DNA of 49,230 nucleotides from Streptomyces sp. MBT65 (lineage in GTDB: Bacteria; Actinomycetota; Actinomycetes; Streptomycetales; Streptomycetaceae), in the NCBI RefSeq assembly GCF_016612545.1, contig NZ_JAENRY010000069.1, positions 1 through 49,230 on the forward strand. Reading direction: 5' to 3'. Below the pieces are notes generated by a model. That model did no database searches, was not told the origin of the DNA, and was given only the letters and a program-made list of their open reading frames with translations. This document shows, piece after piece, positions 31,422 through 38,962 of the stretch. The number at the start of each line of letters is the position of its first letter. Position 1 is the first letter of the stretch. Position numbers and translations under genes: made by a program.

Positions 31422-31910
31422 GTGCCCGATCTCGATCCCTTCACCGACCTGCTCGACTACCCGATGTACGTCGTGACCGCCGAGGCCGACGGGGAGAGAG
31501 CCGGCTGCCTGGTCGGATTCGCCTCGCAGTGCTCGATCGCGCCCGCCCGGTTCATGGTCTGGCTGTCCAGGGCCAACCGGACGTACCGGGTCGCCGAGCG
31601 CGCCGAACGCCTCACGGTGCATCTCCTCCGCCGCGACCAGGACCGGCTGGCCCGGCTCTTCGGCGGCGAGACCGGCGACCGTACCGACAAGTTCACGGAC
31701 GTCCCGTGGCACACGGGTCCGGGCGGATCACTGATCCTCGACGAGGCCCCCGCCTGGTTCGTGGGCCGGGTGGAGAACCGGGTCGACGGCGGCGACCACG
31801 TCGGTTTCCTGCTCGCGCCGGAGACGGCGGAAAATCGCGCGACCGGCCGCACCCCTCTGCTGACGCTCCACGACGCCCACACCATCACTCCGGGCCACCC
31901 GGCAGACTGA
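31422..31910 (+). CDS. Flavin reductase family protein
   Basis: 162 residues with a flavin-reductase-like FMN-binding split barrel: YPMYVVTAEADGERAGCLVG, then FASQCSIAPARFMVWLSRAN, VHLLRRDQDRLARLFGGETG and a C-terminal GDHVGFLLAPETAE. The CLVGFASQCS segment is where FMN phosphate usually binds. These small enzymes reduce FMN with NAD(P)H or are oxidoreductase partners. GTG 31422 with GGGAG ten bases upstream is the natural start; the longer frame to 31281 overlaps the promoter. It stands between the AI-2E and YihY genes and probably starts a short operon. Confidence 0.85.
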   Translation: MPDLDPFTDLLDYPMYVVTAEADGERAGCLVGFASQCSIAPARFMVWLSRANRTYRVAERAERLTVHLLRRDQDRLARLFGGETGDRTDKFTDVPWHTGPGGSLILDEAPAWFVGRVENRVDGGDHVGFLLAPETAENRATGRTPLLTLHDAHTITPGHPAD

Positions 31911-32007
31911 GCGGCGCCGGTTGTGCCAGGAATCCTCAACGGCCGGGAGGGCCAAGGCGACAGCGGCGGCGGCGCATGGTCGAGCCGCGGCGGGATACCC
32001 CAGTGGT

Positions 32008-32994
32008 ATGCCAACGACACCCGGACCCGGACAGCGGGTAGAGCGCAACTCGCCCGACAGGCCCAGCAAACTGCCGAAGCGGTCGTGGTGGGCGGTGCTC
32101 AGGGGCACGGTCAAGGAGTTCCAGAACGACGAACTCGCCGACCGGGCCGCCGCGTTGACGTACTACGGGGTTCTCTCGCTCTTCCCCGCGCTGCTGGTCC
32201 TGGTCTCCCTGCTCGGCATCGCCGGCAAGTCGACGACCCAGCAGGTCCTGGACAACATCGAGAAACTGGCGCCGAGTTCGGCCCGGAACATCATCGGCGA
32301 CGCCGTACGCCAGCTCCACACCACCGGCGGCCTCGGCTCCGTCGTGGCCGTGGTCGGCATCGTCGTCGCCGTTTGGTCGGCCTCCGGCTACATCGCCGCG
32401 TTCATCCGCAGCGCCAACGTCGTCTACGACATGCCCGAGGGCCGCCCCGTGTGGAAGGTGCTGCCGATCCGGGTCGGCGTCACGGTGGTGCTGCTCGTCC
32501 TGACGGTGATCAGCGCGCTCATCGTGGTGTTCACCGGCAGCCTCGCTCGCGCGGCCGGCTCGGCGCTCGGCATCGGGGACGCCACCCTGAGGGTGTGGTC
32601 GATCGCGAAGTGGCCGGGACTGGTCATCCTGGTCATGGCGATGATCGCGATCCTGTACTGGGCGGCACCGAACGTGAAGGGCCGAGGCTTCCGCTGGATC
32701 ACCCCGGGCAGCGTGCTGGCCCTGCTCGTCTGGATGCTCGCCTCGGCGGGCTTCGCGTTCTACGTCGCCCACTTCGCGTCGTACAACAAGACGTACGGCA
32801 CGCTCGCCGGCGTGATCGTCTTCCTGATCTGGCTGTGGATCAGCAACATAGCGGTTCTGCTGGGCCTCGAATTCGACGCGGAGCTGTCCCGCCAGCGTGC
32901 CGTGGCCGGAGGGCTCCCGAAGGGCGAAGAGCCGTATCTCCCGCCCCGTGACACCCGAGCCTGGAGCGAGGAAGACCACCGCCGGACGGAGTGA
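32008..32994 (+). CDS. YihY/BrkB family membrane protein
   Basis: 328 residues from ATG 32008. A polar N-terminus leads into the family signature FQNDELADRAAALTYYGVLS, LFPALLVLVSLLG, and later WSASGYIAAFIRSANVVYDM, with six or so membrane segments and a closing YGTLAGVIVFLIWLWISNIA. A charged cytoplasmic tail follows. Formerly mistaken for RNase BN, these proteins are inner-membrane proteins of unknown transport function, sometimes linked to stress. The ribosome site is weak. It lies 97 bases after the flavin-reductase gene. Confidence 0.9.
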   Translation: MPTTPGPGQRVERNSPDRPSKLPKRSWWAVLRGTVKEFQNDELADRAAALTYYGVLSLFPALLVLVSLLGIAGKSTTQQVLDNIEKLAPSSARNIIGDAVRQLHTTGGLGSVVAVVGIVVAVWSASGYIAAFIRSANVVYDMPEGRPVWKVLPIRVGVTVVLLVLTVISALIVVFTGSLARAAGSALGIGDATLRVWSIAKWPGLVILVMAMIAILYWAAPNVKGRGFRWITPGSVLALLVWMLASAGFAFYVAHFASYNKTYGTLAGVIVFLIWLWISNIAVLLGLEFDAELSRQRAVAGGLPKGEEPYLPPRDTRAWSEEDHRRTE

Positions 32995-33062
32995 CGCCGC
33001 TCGTGACGGGGGAGTTGGCGAGCGGACGCATGTCGCCTCGTCGCTGTAGACGGAACCCGTGA

Positions 33063-33407
33063 TCAGGCGGAACCCGAGCCCCAACGCCGGCGCTTCTGGT
33101 CCTCGCTGCGCCTGCTTCCCGACGTCCCACCGCCGGACAGCTGGTGCGGGGTGAGTCGCTCGCTCTCGTCTTTCGCGCGCGGTACCTCGTCGGGCTCGCG
33201 CATCTCCTGGATCTCGCCGGTCGGCCCGGACTCCGGCAGCCGGGGCTGCTCCTCCGGGTGCGGCGGCGCGGACTCCCGCCGACGGGCCTTCATTCCGAGC
33301 CGTACGGCCCAGATCAGCCCGACGACGAGGATCAAGCCGACGACCGCCGGAAAGACTCCGAGGGCCGCTCCACTCGACGCGGCCACTTCCATGCTCGGTG
33401 TGTTCAT
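33063..33407 (-). CDS. DUF6479 family membrane protein
   Basis: 114 residues from the ATG giving MNTPSMEVAASSGAALGVFP. One membrane segment (VVGLILVVGLIWAVRLGMKA) is followed by a basic anchor and a long polar cytoplasmic tail (PPHPEEQPRLPESGPTGEI, then EVPRAKDESERLTPHQL and GSRRSEDQKRRRW), which is the DUF6479 signature. Function unknown; family members are common in Streptomyces stress regions. A sigma-B-type promoter sits only 9 bases before the ATG, which implies an almost leaderless mRNA or initiation at the second Met (MEVAASS). Confidence 0.85.
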   Translation of the reverse strand: MNTPSMEVAASSGAALGVFPAVVGLILVVGLIWAVRLGMKARRRESAPPHPEEQPRLPESGPTGEIQEMREPDEVPRAKDESERLTPHQLSGGGTSGSRRSEDQKRRRWGSGSA

Positions 33408-33416
33408 CACTGCCGG

Positions 33417-33441
33417 GTACCCCGGGGGCACCGGGAGAATC
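33417..33441 (-). promoter_or_regulatory. Predicted sigma-B-type promoter (DUF6479)
   Basis: On the minus strand GATT, 15 bases, GGGTAC: a full match to GNNT-N15-GGGTAC, directly before the DUF6479 gene. Confidence 0.6.
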
Positions 33442-33517
33442 TCGCCCACCTGGCGTGCCCGGCACCTCGTGGGCACCCGATGCCGAGGCCCTCAAGACGT
33501 ATCCCCTGGAGGACTTC

Positions 33518-33636
33518 ATGTTGCGTGCCATCGCAGACGTGTCCGCAGCATCGGCGGCGCGATCGCCACCGTCGTGACACTGACGTTCGGGGCCTTTGCC
33601 CGGCTGTTCGGCGGAGCCTCGCGCTCGGCGCACTGA
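33518..33636 (+). pseudogene. Frameshifted copy of the LPF/FGGAS peptide gene
   Basis: ATG 33518 follows a good ribosome site (GGAGG) and begins MLRAIADV as in the copy at 26239. One base is missing just after GACGTG, so the frame then reads unrelated residues and stops. In the next frame the expected SIGGAIATVVTLTFGAFARL then FGGASRSAH and TGA continue to the end. The fault could be a recent mutation or a sequencing error. Confidence 0.7.
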
Positions 33637-33804
33637 CGACGTCGACGCCGAGGAGTTCGGCGCACGGTCCCGCGGAGCGATCACCGCAGAGTGATCAACG
33701 GGATCTTGTTCCGGGTGCGAACGTCGTGACTTCCGTTCTGCCTCCATCTTCAACTCGGTCATCTACTGCGCGTACACGTCCGAGCCGCGAACAAACCCAG
33801 CCGA

Positions 33805-34023
33805 TCAGGACAGGTGCGGACCAGGCGGCTCGGACCGGCGGTGACTGGTGTCGCACCACGGGTAGGTGCGGCTCCGCCGGCAGGTGCACAGGGCGACACA
33901 GAACCGGTCGGACGACACGGTGGTGCCGTCCTCCAGCGTGACGTCCACCGGGCCCTCGACCAGCAGGGGTCCCGCGCGCCGGGCCACTATGCGGCAGCGT
34001 CGCTTATCAGAGTCGTACAGCAC
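33805..34023 (-). CDS. CDGSH iron-sulfur domain protein
   Basis: 72 residues ending in the CDGSH-type 2Fe-2S motif: C-x-C-x9-C-x3-H in VALCTCRRSRTYPWCDTSH. The N-terminal part (LLVEGPVDVTLEDGTTV) is the usual short beta segment. MitoNEET-like proteins carry a redox-active, transferable cluster. GTG 34023 lies 17 bases inside the end of the methyltransferase gene, so this is the last gene of an operon HDO enzyme, methyltransferase, CDGSH. About 170 bases without features separate it from the frameshifted peptide gene. Confidence 0.9.
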   Translation of the reverse strand: MLYDSDKRRCRIVARRAGPLLVEGPVDVTLEDGTTVSSDRFCVALCTCRRSRTYPWCDTSHRRSEPPGPHLS

Positions 34024-34657
34024 GAATGATCACCAGCTCTTCCTTCTCGGCATCGTCCTCGATCAGGCCGCGGTCGCGCAGCCAGCCGCTGCGGGAGCGC
34101 AGGACGGGGCCGAAGGCGACGCTGCGGTGTTCCTCGATTCCGGCGTCCAAGCCTGCCGCCCGCAACCGGCGCAGCGTCTCTTCCGGGTCGCTCAGCGCGG
34201 ACTGGACCACGAGCAGCACTCCTCCGGGCTTCAGCAGTCCGGGGGCGTCCTCGCAGATCCGGTCCAGTACGAGGCGGCCGTCGTGTCCCGCGTCCCAGGC
34301 CCGCGCCACGCCCCGCCGGGGGCACGCGGCGGTGGGAGCCGGCACGTACGGCGGGTTGGAGAGGATGAGGTCGAAGGACCTGCCCGAGACGGGCGCCAGC
34401 AGGTCGCCACGTCTGACCCGGATCGCGACACGCGCCAGCAGCGCGTTGACCTTGGCGTTGAGAGCCGCTCGCCAGGAGATGTCGATCGCCGTGACGCGGG
34501 CGCCGAGTCGGGCCGCCGCCAGGGCGACGGCACCTGTTCCCGTGCCGACGTCGAGGACTTCGGCGTGCGGGGGAAGGATTTCGTCACGCAGGCATCGGAT
34601 GAGCAGGTCGGTGTCGTCCTGCGGGGTGTAGACGCCGGGCAGAGTGACCGTGGTCAT
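34007..34657 (-). CDS. HemK2/MTQ2-type protein methyltransferase
   Basis: 216 residues. The SAM-binding motif I is EVLDVGTGTGAVALAAARLG (about 33-52), followed by VTAIDISWRAALNAK and the catalytic N101-P-P-Y in LILSNPPYVPAPT, the signature of N5-glutamine methyltransferases (HemK/PrmC/Mtq2). The short N-terminus lacking the PrmC helical domain fits the HemK2/Mtq2 group. ATG 34657 has GGAG about eleven bases upstream; the open frame extends far upstream antisense in character. It starts 60 bases after the HDO gene and overlaps the CDGSH gene. Its substrate in this setting is unknown. Confidence 0.85.
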   Translation of the reverse strand: MTTVTLPGVYTPQDDTDLLIRCLRDEILPPHAEVLDVGTGTGAVALAAARLGARVTAIDISWRAALNAKVNALLARVAIRVRRGDLLAPVSGRSFDLILSNPPYVPAPTAACPRRGVARAWDAGHDGRLVLDRICEDAPGLLKPGGVLLVVQSALSDPEETLRRLRAAGLDAGIEEHRSVAFGPVLRSRSGWLRDRGLIEDDAEKEELVIIRAVRL

Positions 34658-34716
34658 GGGGTGTCGTCTCCGGTTCTCGCGGATACCGCAGAACCTGTTC
34701 GTGATCGGAACGGCGG

Positions 34717-35706
34717 TCAGGCAGGCATGCGCAGCGACGACTCCCCCGCTCGCCACGCGCCGAGGAGGTGCTCGGCGAGGCGGTCTTCGAGATACGTGGT
34801 GGCGTCCACGCCGAAGGCGACGTCGCCGTCGAGGTGCGGCTCCTCTGCGAGCAGACCCGCCACGACGTCCCGGCGTACGACCTGTTCGTGCACGGCGTCG
34901 GCCTCGACGTGCTCGTCGTAGAAGTGCTCGGCGGCCGGTCCGGCCCCGGTGCGCCGCATGGCCTGGGCGAGGCGACGTGAACCCGGGGACGAGGTGATCT
35001 CGACGGTGGCGAAATGGCCGACCAGAGCGCCTCGCAGGGCGCGGTGCAGGCCGAAGAGGGACATCAGGTTCACGGTGGCGAGGGCCTCGGGGCCTGCCGC
35101 GTCGAGATAGTGGCCGTAGGCGGTGTCCAGGTCGAGGTCGGCCATGAGATCGGCGAAGAGACGGGCGTGCACGCGGTCCGCGCGGCCCGCGCCGAACTCG
35201 TCGAACTCCACGGCCGCCATGCCCGCCTTCGCCCGCCCCCACAACCGGGGCAGCACCCAGGCGTGCGGGTCGGCCTCCTTGAGGTGGTAGAGCGAGCGCT
35301 GCGCCGCGTACTCGCGTATCTGCCACAGTTCTCCCTCGTCCCGCAGGAAGTGGCTGACGCCCGAGCCGTCGACGGGTTCGACGAGCAGTTCCTCCAGTGC
35401 CTCGTCGGTGTGCTTGTGGACGGTCGCGGCGTCGCGGAGAGTGTCGAGAAAGGGTCGTTCCAGAGCCGCCCGGACTCTGAGCAGGTCGGGGTCCCACTCA
35501 CGGTCGGCGTCGACGTCCGCGAATCCCCGGTAGTGCAGCTCGTAGCAGAGGTACAGGGCGAGCTGGAGATCGTCTCCAAGCGGGGCGGCGGTGAGAATCT
35601 CCCGGCTGTGCGGAAGCGGTCCCGTACTCCGCAGGTACGCGATGATCGCCGCCGAGATCCGACCACGAGCGGACGGCAAGGCCGGTTCCGGCGTTATGTC
35701 GTTCAT
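34717..35706 (-). CDS. Iron-containing redox enzyme (HDO superfamily)
   Basis: 329 residues, mostly helical: LYLCYELHYRGFADVDAD, then FLRDEGELWQIREYAAQRSL, EFDEFGAGRADRVHARLFAD, MSLFGLHRALRGALVGHFAT and EHFYDEHVEADAVHEQVVRR. The repeated E/H/D pattern on long helices is that of heme-oxygenase-like di-iron proteins (HDO, PF14518 type), which include UndA and BesC and cleave or desaturate small molecules with O2. The ligands cannot be assigned with certainty by eye. It is the first gene of the three-gene operon with the methyltransferase and CDGSH protein. ATG 35706 or GTG two codons upstream may be used. A GGGTAC lies close upstream, but no matching -35 was found. Confidence 0.85.
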   Translation of the reverse strand: MNDITPEPALPSARGRISAAIIAYLRSTGPLPHSREILTAAPLGDDLQLALYLCYELHYRGFADVDADREWDPDLLRVRAALERPFLDTLRDAATVHKHTDEALEELLVEPVDGSGVSHFLRDEGELWQIREYAAQRSLYHLKEADPHAWVLPRLWGRAKAGMAAVEFDEFGAGRADRVHARLFADLMADLDLDTAYGHYLDAAGPEALATVNLMSLFGLHRALRGALVGHFATVEITSSPGSRRLAQAMRRTGAGPAAEHFYDEHVEADAVHEQVVRRDVVAGLLAEEPHLDGDVAFGVDATTYLEDRLAEHLLGAWRAGESSLRMPA

Positions 35707-35777
35707 GAACACCGGGTACCCGTGATCGAGAAGCTCTCACGTAAGCCGGTCCGGGCGGTGACTGCCCCGGCTGCCCG

Positions 35778-35811
35778 TCGCCCCCTGGCCGAGTTCATGG
35801 CCAGGGGGCGA
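35778..35811. terminator. Perfect hairpin terminator
   Basis: TCGCCCCCTGGCC / GGCCAGGGGGCGA, a perfect 13-bp stem with an 8-base loop, located 84 bases beyond the end of the catalase gene and before the HDO operon (both minus). It should end catalase transcription. Confidence 0.8.
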
Positions 35812-35894
35812 GGAAAGCAACTGCCCCTGCGTCGGATCGGGATCAGGGCGTCACGCGAGGGAGCCGTCGAGGGGCTCGTAGTCGGCCGTCCCGG

Positions 35895-38174
35895 TCACAG
35901 GGCAGGGGTGAAGCGGCCCCAGGCACGGTGTCCGCCGAGCAGACGGGTCACTGCCTGCAACACGGCGGGCGCGGTCGTACCGAACACCACACCGGCGGGC
36001 CCCTCGGGCAGCCCGGCCGCCTCCAGGGCGCCGACTCCTTCGCCCCAGGCCCCGATGGCCTTGCCGTGGCGGTACGCCTCGGTGACCATCAGCAGCAGAC
36101 GGGGATCGATGGCGGTGACGACGGCCATGTCGTCGTCGACCTTGGCATCGCGGGCCCCGTAGGCGTCGGCGGCGGGAGCCGGTGCCCCGGCCACCAGAAT
36201 CGCGTCGAACTCGGTGGAGCGGGCGGTCGCGAAGGTGCGCTGGACGGTGACCGGGTCTCCGTCCTGGTCCAGCACCCCGCCCGCCGGTGCGATGACCAGC
36301 GGAACCATGCCGGCGTCGAGGACCGCGCGCCGCACTTCACGTACGCCGTCCAGGTCGTCCGCACCGCTGGTGACGATGCCGATGATCCGGCCCTCGACCG
36401 GCCAGTCCCCACCGAGCTGCGAGAGGGCGGGGCTCGGTTCGACCACCGCGGGCACGAGGCTCGCCTCGGGCGCCGGAAGGCCCAGCCCGGCCGCGACGTG
36501 TGCGCAGAGGTCCGCGTCGATGTCGGCGAGCACCTTCAGTGCCCGTTCCTTGATCGCCGTCTCCCAGCACTTGCCGAGCTCGAAGGTGTAGGCGGCGGTG
36601 ATGTGTTCGCGCTCGGTGGGAGACATGCTGAGCCAGAACAGCCGGGCCTGGCTGAAGTGGTCGTCGAAGGAGGCCGCCGCGTCCCGTACCTTGCGGGCGG
36701 CGGGGACCTCGACGGGAACCTCGATGTACGCCCCGGTGTCCGCGCCGGCGAGGAACGGGCATCCGCCATCGAGGGAGTTGGGGTGGTAGGGGGCCACCCC
36801 GGTGTGGACGGCTGTCTGGTGCATGCCGTCCCGCAGCATGTCGTTGACGGGCGCGTGCGTGCGGTTGATCGGGAGCTGCCCGAAGTTGGGTCCGCCCAGT
36901 CGGCTGATCTGGGTGTCGAGGTAGGAGAAGAGACGTCCCTGGAGCAGCGGGTCGTCGGTGACGTCGATGCCGGGCACCAGATGTCCGACGTGGAAGGCGA
37001 CCTGCTCGGTCTCGGCGAAGTAGTTCGACGGGTTGGCGTTCAGGGTCATCAGGCCGATCGGGCGGACCGGGGCCAGTTCCTCGGGGACGAGCTTCGTCGG
37101 GTCGAGCAGGTCGATGCCCTCGAACATCTGCTCCTCGGTGTCCGGGAAGGTCTGCACGCCCAGCTCCCACTCGGGGAACGCCCCGGCCTCGATCGCGTCG
37201 GCGAGGTCACGCCGGTGGAAGTCGGGGTCCACGCCCGCGGTGATCTGCGCTTCCTCCCACAGCAGCGAGTGCACACCCAGCTTCGGCTTCCAGTGGAACT
37301 TCACCAGCGTGGTGGCGCCCTCGGCGTTGACGAGCCGGAAGGTGTGGACACCGAAGCCCTCCATCATCCGGTAGGAACGCGGGATGCCCCGGTCGGACAT
37401 GTTCCACAGCGTGTGGTGGGTGGCCTCCGTGTGGAGGGTGACGAAGTCCCAGAACGTGTCGTGCGCGCTCTGCGCCTGCGGGATCTCCCGGTCCGGATGC
37501 GGTTTGCCCGCGTGGATGACATCGGGGAACTTCAGCGCGTCCTGGATGAAGAACACCGGGATGTTGTTGCCGACCAGATCGAAGACGCCCTCGCCGGTGT
37601 AGAACTTCGTCGCGAAGCCCCGGGTGTCGCGCACGGTGTCGGCCGATCCGCGCGAACCCAGGACGGTGGAGAAGCGGACGAACACCGGCGTCTCGACGCC
37701 CTCGCCGAGAAAAGCGGCCTTGCTGATCCCTTCGGCGGCGCCATAGCCCCGGAACACACCATGAGCGGCGGCACCACGGGCGTGTACCACCCGCTCCGGG
37801 ATGCGCTCGTGATCGAAGTGAGTGATCTTCTCCCGCAGGTGGTGGTCCTGGAGCAGCACCGGGCCGCGCGGACCGGCCTTCAACGAGTGGTCGGTGTCGT
37901 ACAGCCGCGCGCCCTGCGCGGTGGTGAGGCGCTCGCCGCCCTGCGCGACCGACTTCTGCGGAATTCCGGTCTCCTGGCCGGTCGGACTGTAGGGGTCCGG
38001 TCCGCGCTGGTCGGGCTTGGGCGGGAGCGGCTCCCGCGTCTCGGTCGGCTCCTCCACCGGCGGGGCCTGGGTGCCCGGAGCACCGGGAATCTCGTTTCCG
38101 CCGCGAACAACGTCCTGGACTTTCTCCACGACCTTCTCCGCGGCGGCCGACACGGGGTTCTTCTTCTTGCTCAT
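35895..38174 (-). CDS. katE: Large-subunit catalase (KatE/HPII type)
   Basis: 759 residues, the length of clade-2 catalases (E. coli HPII has 753). The heme-site residues are present: H131 in RVVHARGAAAHGVF, N204 in GNNIPVFFIQD and the proximal Tyr in LFSYLDTQISRLGG near 418. The C-terminal 150 residues (RIIGIVTSGADDLDGVREV onward) form the DJ-1/flavodoxin-like domain typical of this clade. It decomposes H2O2. In S. coelicolor a large catalase (CatB) is controlled by sigma-B; here a sigma-B-type promoter lies about 180 bases upstream, which fits. The start ATG (MSKKKNPVSAA) follows a purine-poor leader. Confidence 0.95.
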   Translation of the reverse strand: MSKKKNPVSAAAEKVVEKVQDVVRGGNEIPGAPGTQAPPVEEPTETREPLPPKPDQRGPDPYSPTGQETGIPQKSVAQGGERLTTAQGARLYDTDHSLKAGPRGPVLLQDHHLREKITHFDHERIPERVVHARGAAAHGVFRGYGAAEGISKAAFLGEGVETPVFVRFSTVLGSRGSADTVRDTRGFATKFYTGEGVFDLVGNNIPVFFIQDALKFPDVIHAGKPHPDREIPQAQSAHDTFWDFVTLHTEATHHTLWNMSDRGIPRSYRMMEGFGVHTFRLVNAEGATTLVKFHWKPKLGVHSLLWEEAQITAGVDPDFHRRDLADAIEAGAFPEWELGVQTFPDTEEQMFEGIDLLDPTKLVPEELAPVRPIGLMTLNANPSNYFAETEQVAFHVGHLVPGIDVTDDPLLQGRLFSYLDTQISRLGGPNFGQLPINRTHAPVNDMLRDGMHQTAVHTGVAPYHPNSLDGGCPFLAGADTGAYIEVPVEVPAARKVRDAAASFDDHFSQARLFWLSMSPTEREHITAAYTFELGKCWETAIKERALKVLADIDADLCAHVAAGLGLPAPEASLVPAVVEPSPALSQLGGDWPVEGRIIGIVTSGADDLDGVREVRRAVLDAGMVPLVIAPAGGVLDQDGDPVTVQRTFATARSTEFDAILVAGAPAPAADAYGARDAKVDDDMAVVTAIDPRLLLMVTEAYRHGKAIGAWGEGVGALEAAGLPEGPAGVVFGTTAPAVLQAVTRLLGGHRAWGRFTPAL

Positions 38175-38352
38175 GGGGTTCCGATCGGTGGGAGGGGTGG
38201 CGCCATGCGCGAAGCGATCGGCATTCGAGCCTGACCGTCACCGGCTACCGCCCCCGAGTGCCCCTCGACACGACAGCTGACACACACATCGGGCGAACAG
38301 TCGCGGTGGCACCGCAGGGGACTTCATCACTGCCGTCCCCGCACCGGAGTGC

Positions 38353-38377
38353 GTACCCGGGCCCAGGGTGGGAACGC
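38353..38377 (-). promoter_or_regulatory. Predicted sigma-B-type promoter (catalase)
   Basis: On the minus strand GCGT, 15 bases, GGGTAC, a match to GNNT-N15-GGGTAC. It gives a leader of about 170 bases before the catalase start. Confidence 0.6.
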
Positions 38378-38413
38378 GCAAGGAACCAGACATTTCGAAC
38401 GGCGGAGGACCCT

Positions 38414-38893
38414 ATGGCCGTACGACACCGTTTGATCAAGAAGTCTCCCGAGCACGTCTGGAAGATCCTGTCCGACGTCGAGCGCTACGGGGACTGGGTT
38501 GTCGGTACCTCACGGGCCGAGCTGGACGAGGGGGTGTGGCCCGAGGTGGGAGCGGCCCTCCGCTACGAGATCAGGATCGGGCCGCTCACCCTGCACAACC
38601 AGACCGTGGTACGCCGCAGCGAACCGCCCGCCATCCTTGAACTGGAGGCGAACAGCGGGCCGCTGGGGACCGCGAGGATCGCGATGGAACTGCGGCCCTG
38701 GGGTGAGCAGACGCTGATCATCCTCGACGAGCACCCGCTCCGCGGTGCGGGCGGACTCCTGCACAATCCTCTGCTGGACGCCGTGCAGCAGGTGCGCAGC
38801 CGCACGATGCTGGCCCGTCTCGCCCAGCTGTGCGAGGACGACGAGAGTCCGTCCCGCACCGCTGCCGGGCGACCCCGACCGCACACGGCCTGA
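38414..38893 (+). CDS. SRPBCC family protein
   Basis: 159 residues with a START/Bet v1-like fold pattern: RHRLIKKSPEHVWKILSDVE, then RYGDWVVGTSRAELDEGVWP, VGAALRYEIRIG, EANSGPLGTARIAMELRPWG and a long C-terminal helix (LDAVQQVRSRTMLARLAQL). Such proteins bind hydrophobic ligands or act as cyclases/carriers. ATG 38414 has GGCGGAGG at good distance. The next gene, an FAD oxidoreductase, starts 69 bases later; the two likely work on the same lipid or polyene-like substrate. Confidence 0.85.
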   Translation: MAVRHRLIKKSPEHVWKILSDVERYGDWVVGTSRAELDEGVWPEVGAALRYEIRIGPLTLHNQTVVRRSEPPAILELEANSGPLGTARIAMELRPWGEQTLIILDEHPLRGAGGLLHNPLLDAVQQVRSRTMLARLAQLCEDDESPSRTAAGRPRPHTA

Positions 38894-38962
38894 ACCAGCG
38901 CCGAGCGCTGGAGGCAGCCGCACCACCGGGTGCGGCACCACCCACCGAGCCGGGAGCGAGTC

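Noticed and set aside
35715..35722. GGGTACCC just before the HDO gene as another sigma-B promoter
   Set aside because: No GNNT occurs 14-16 bases upstream, so only the -10 half matches.
35928..38234. A 768-codon plus-strand frame opposite the catalase gene
   Set aside because: Antisense shadow without ribosome site or domain.
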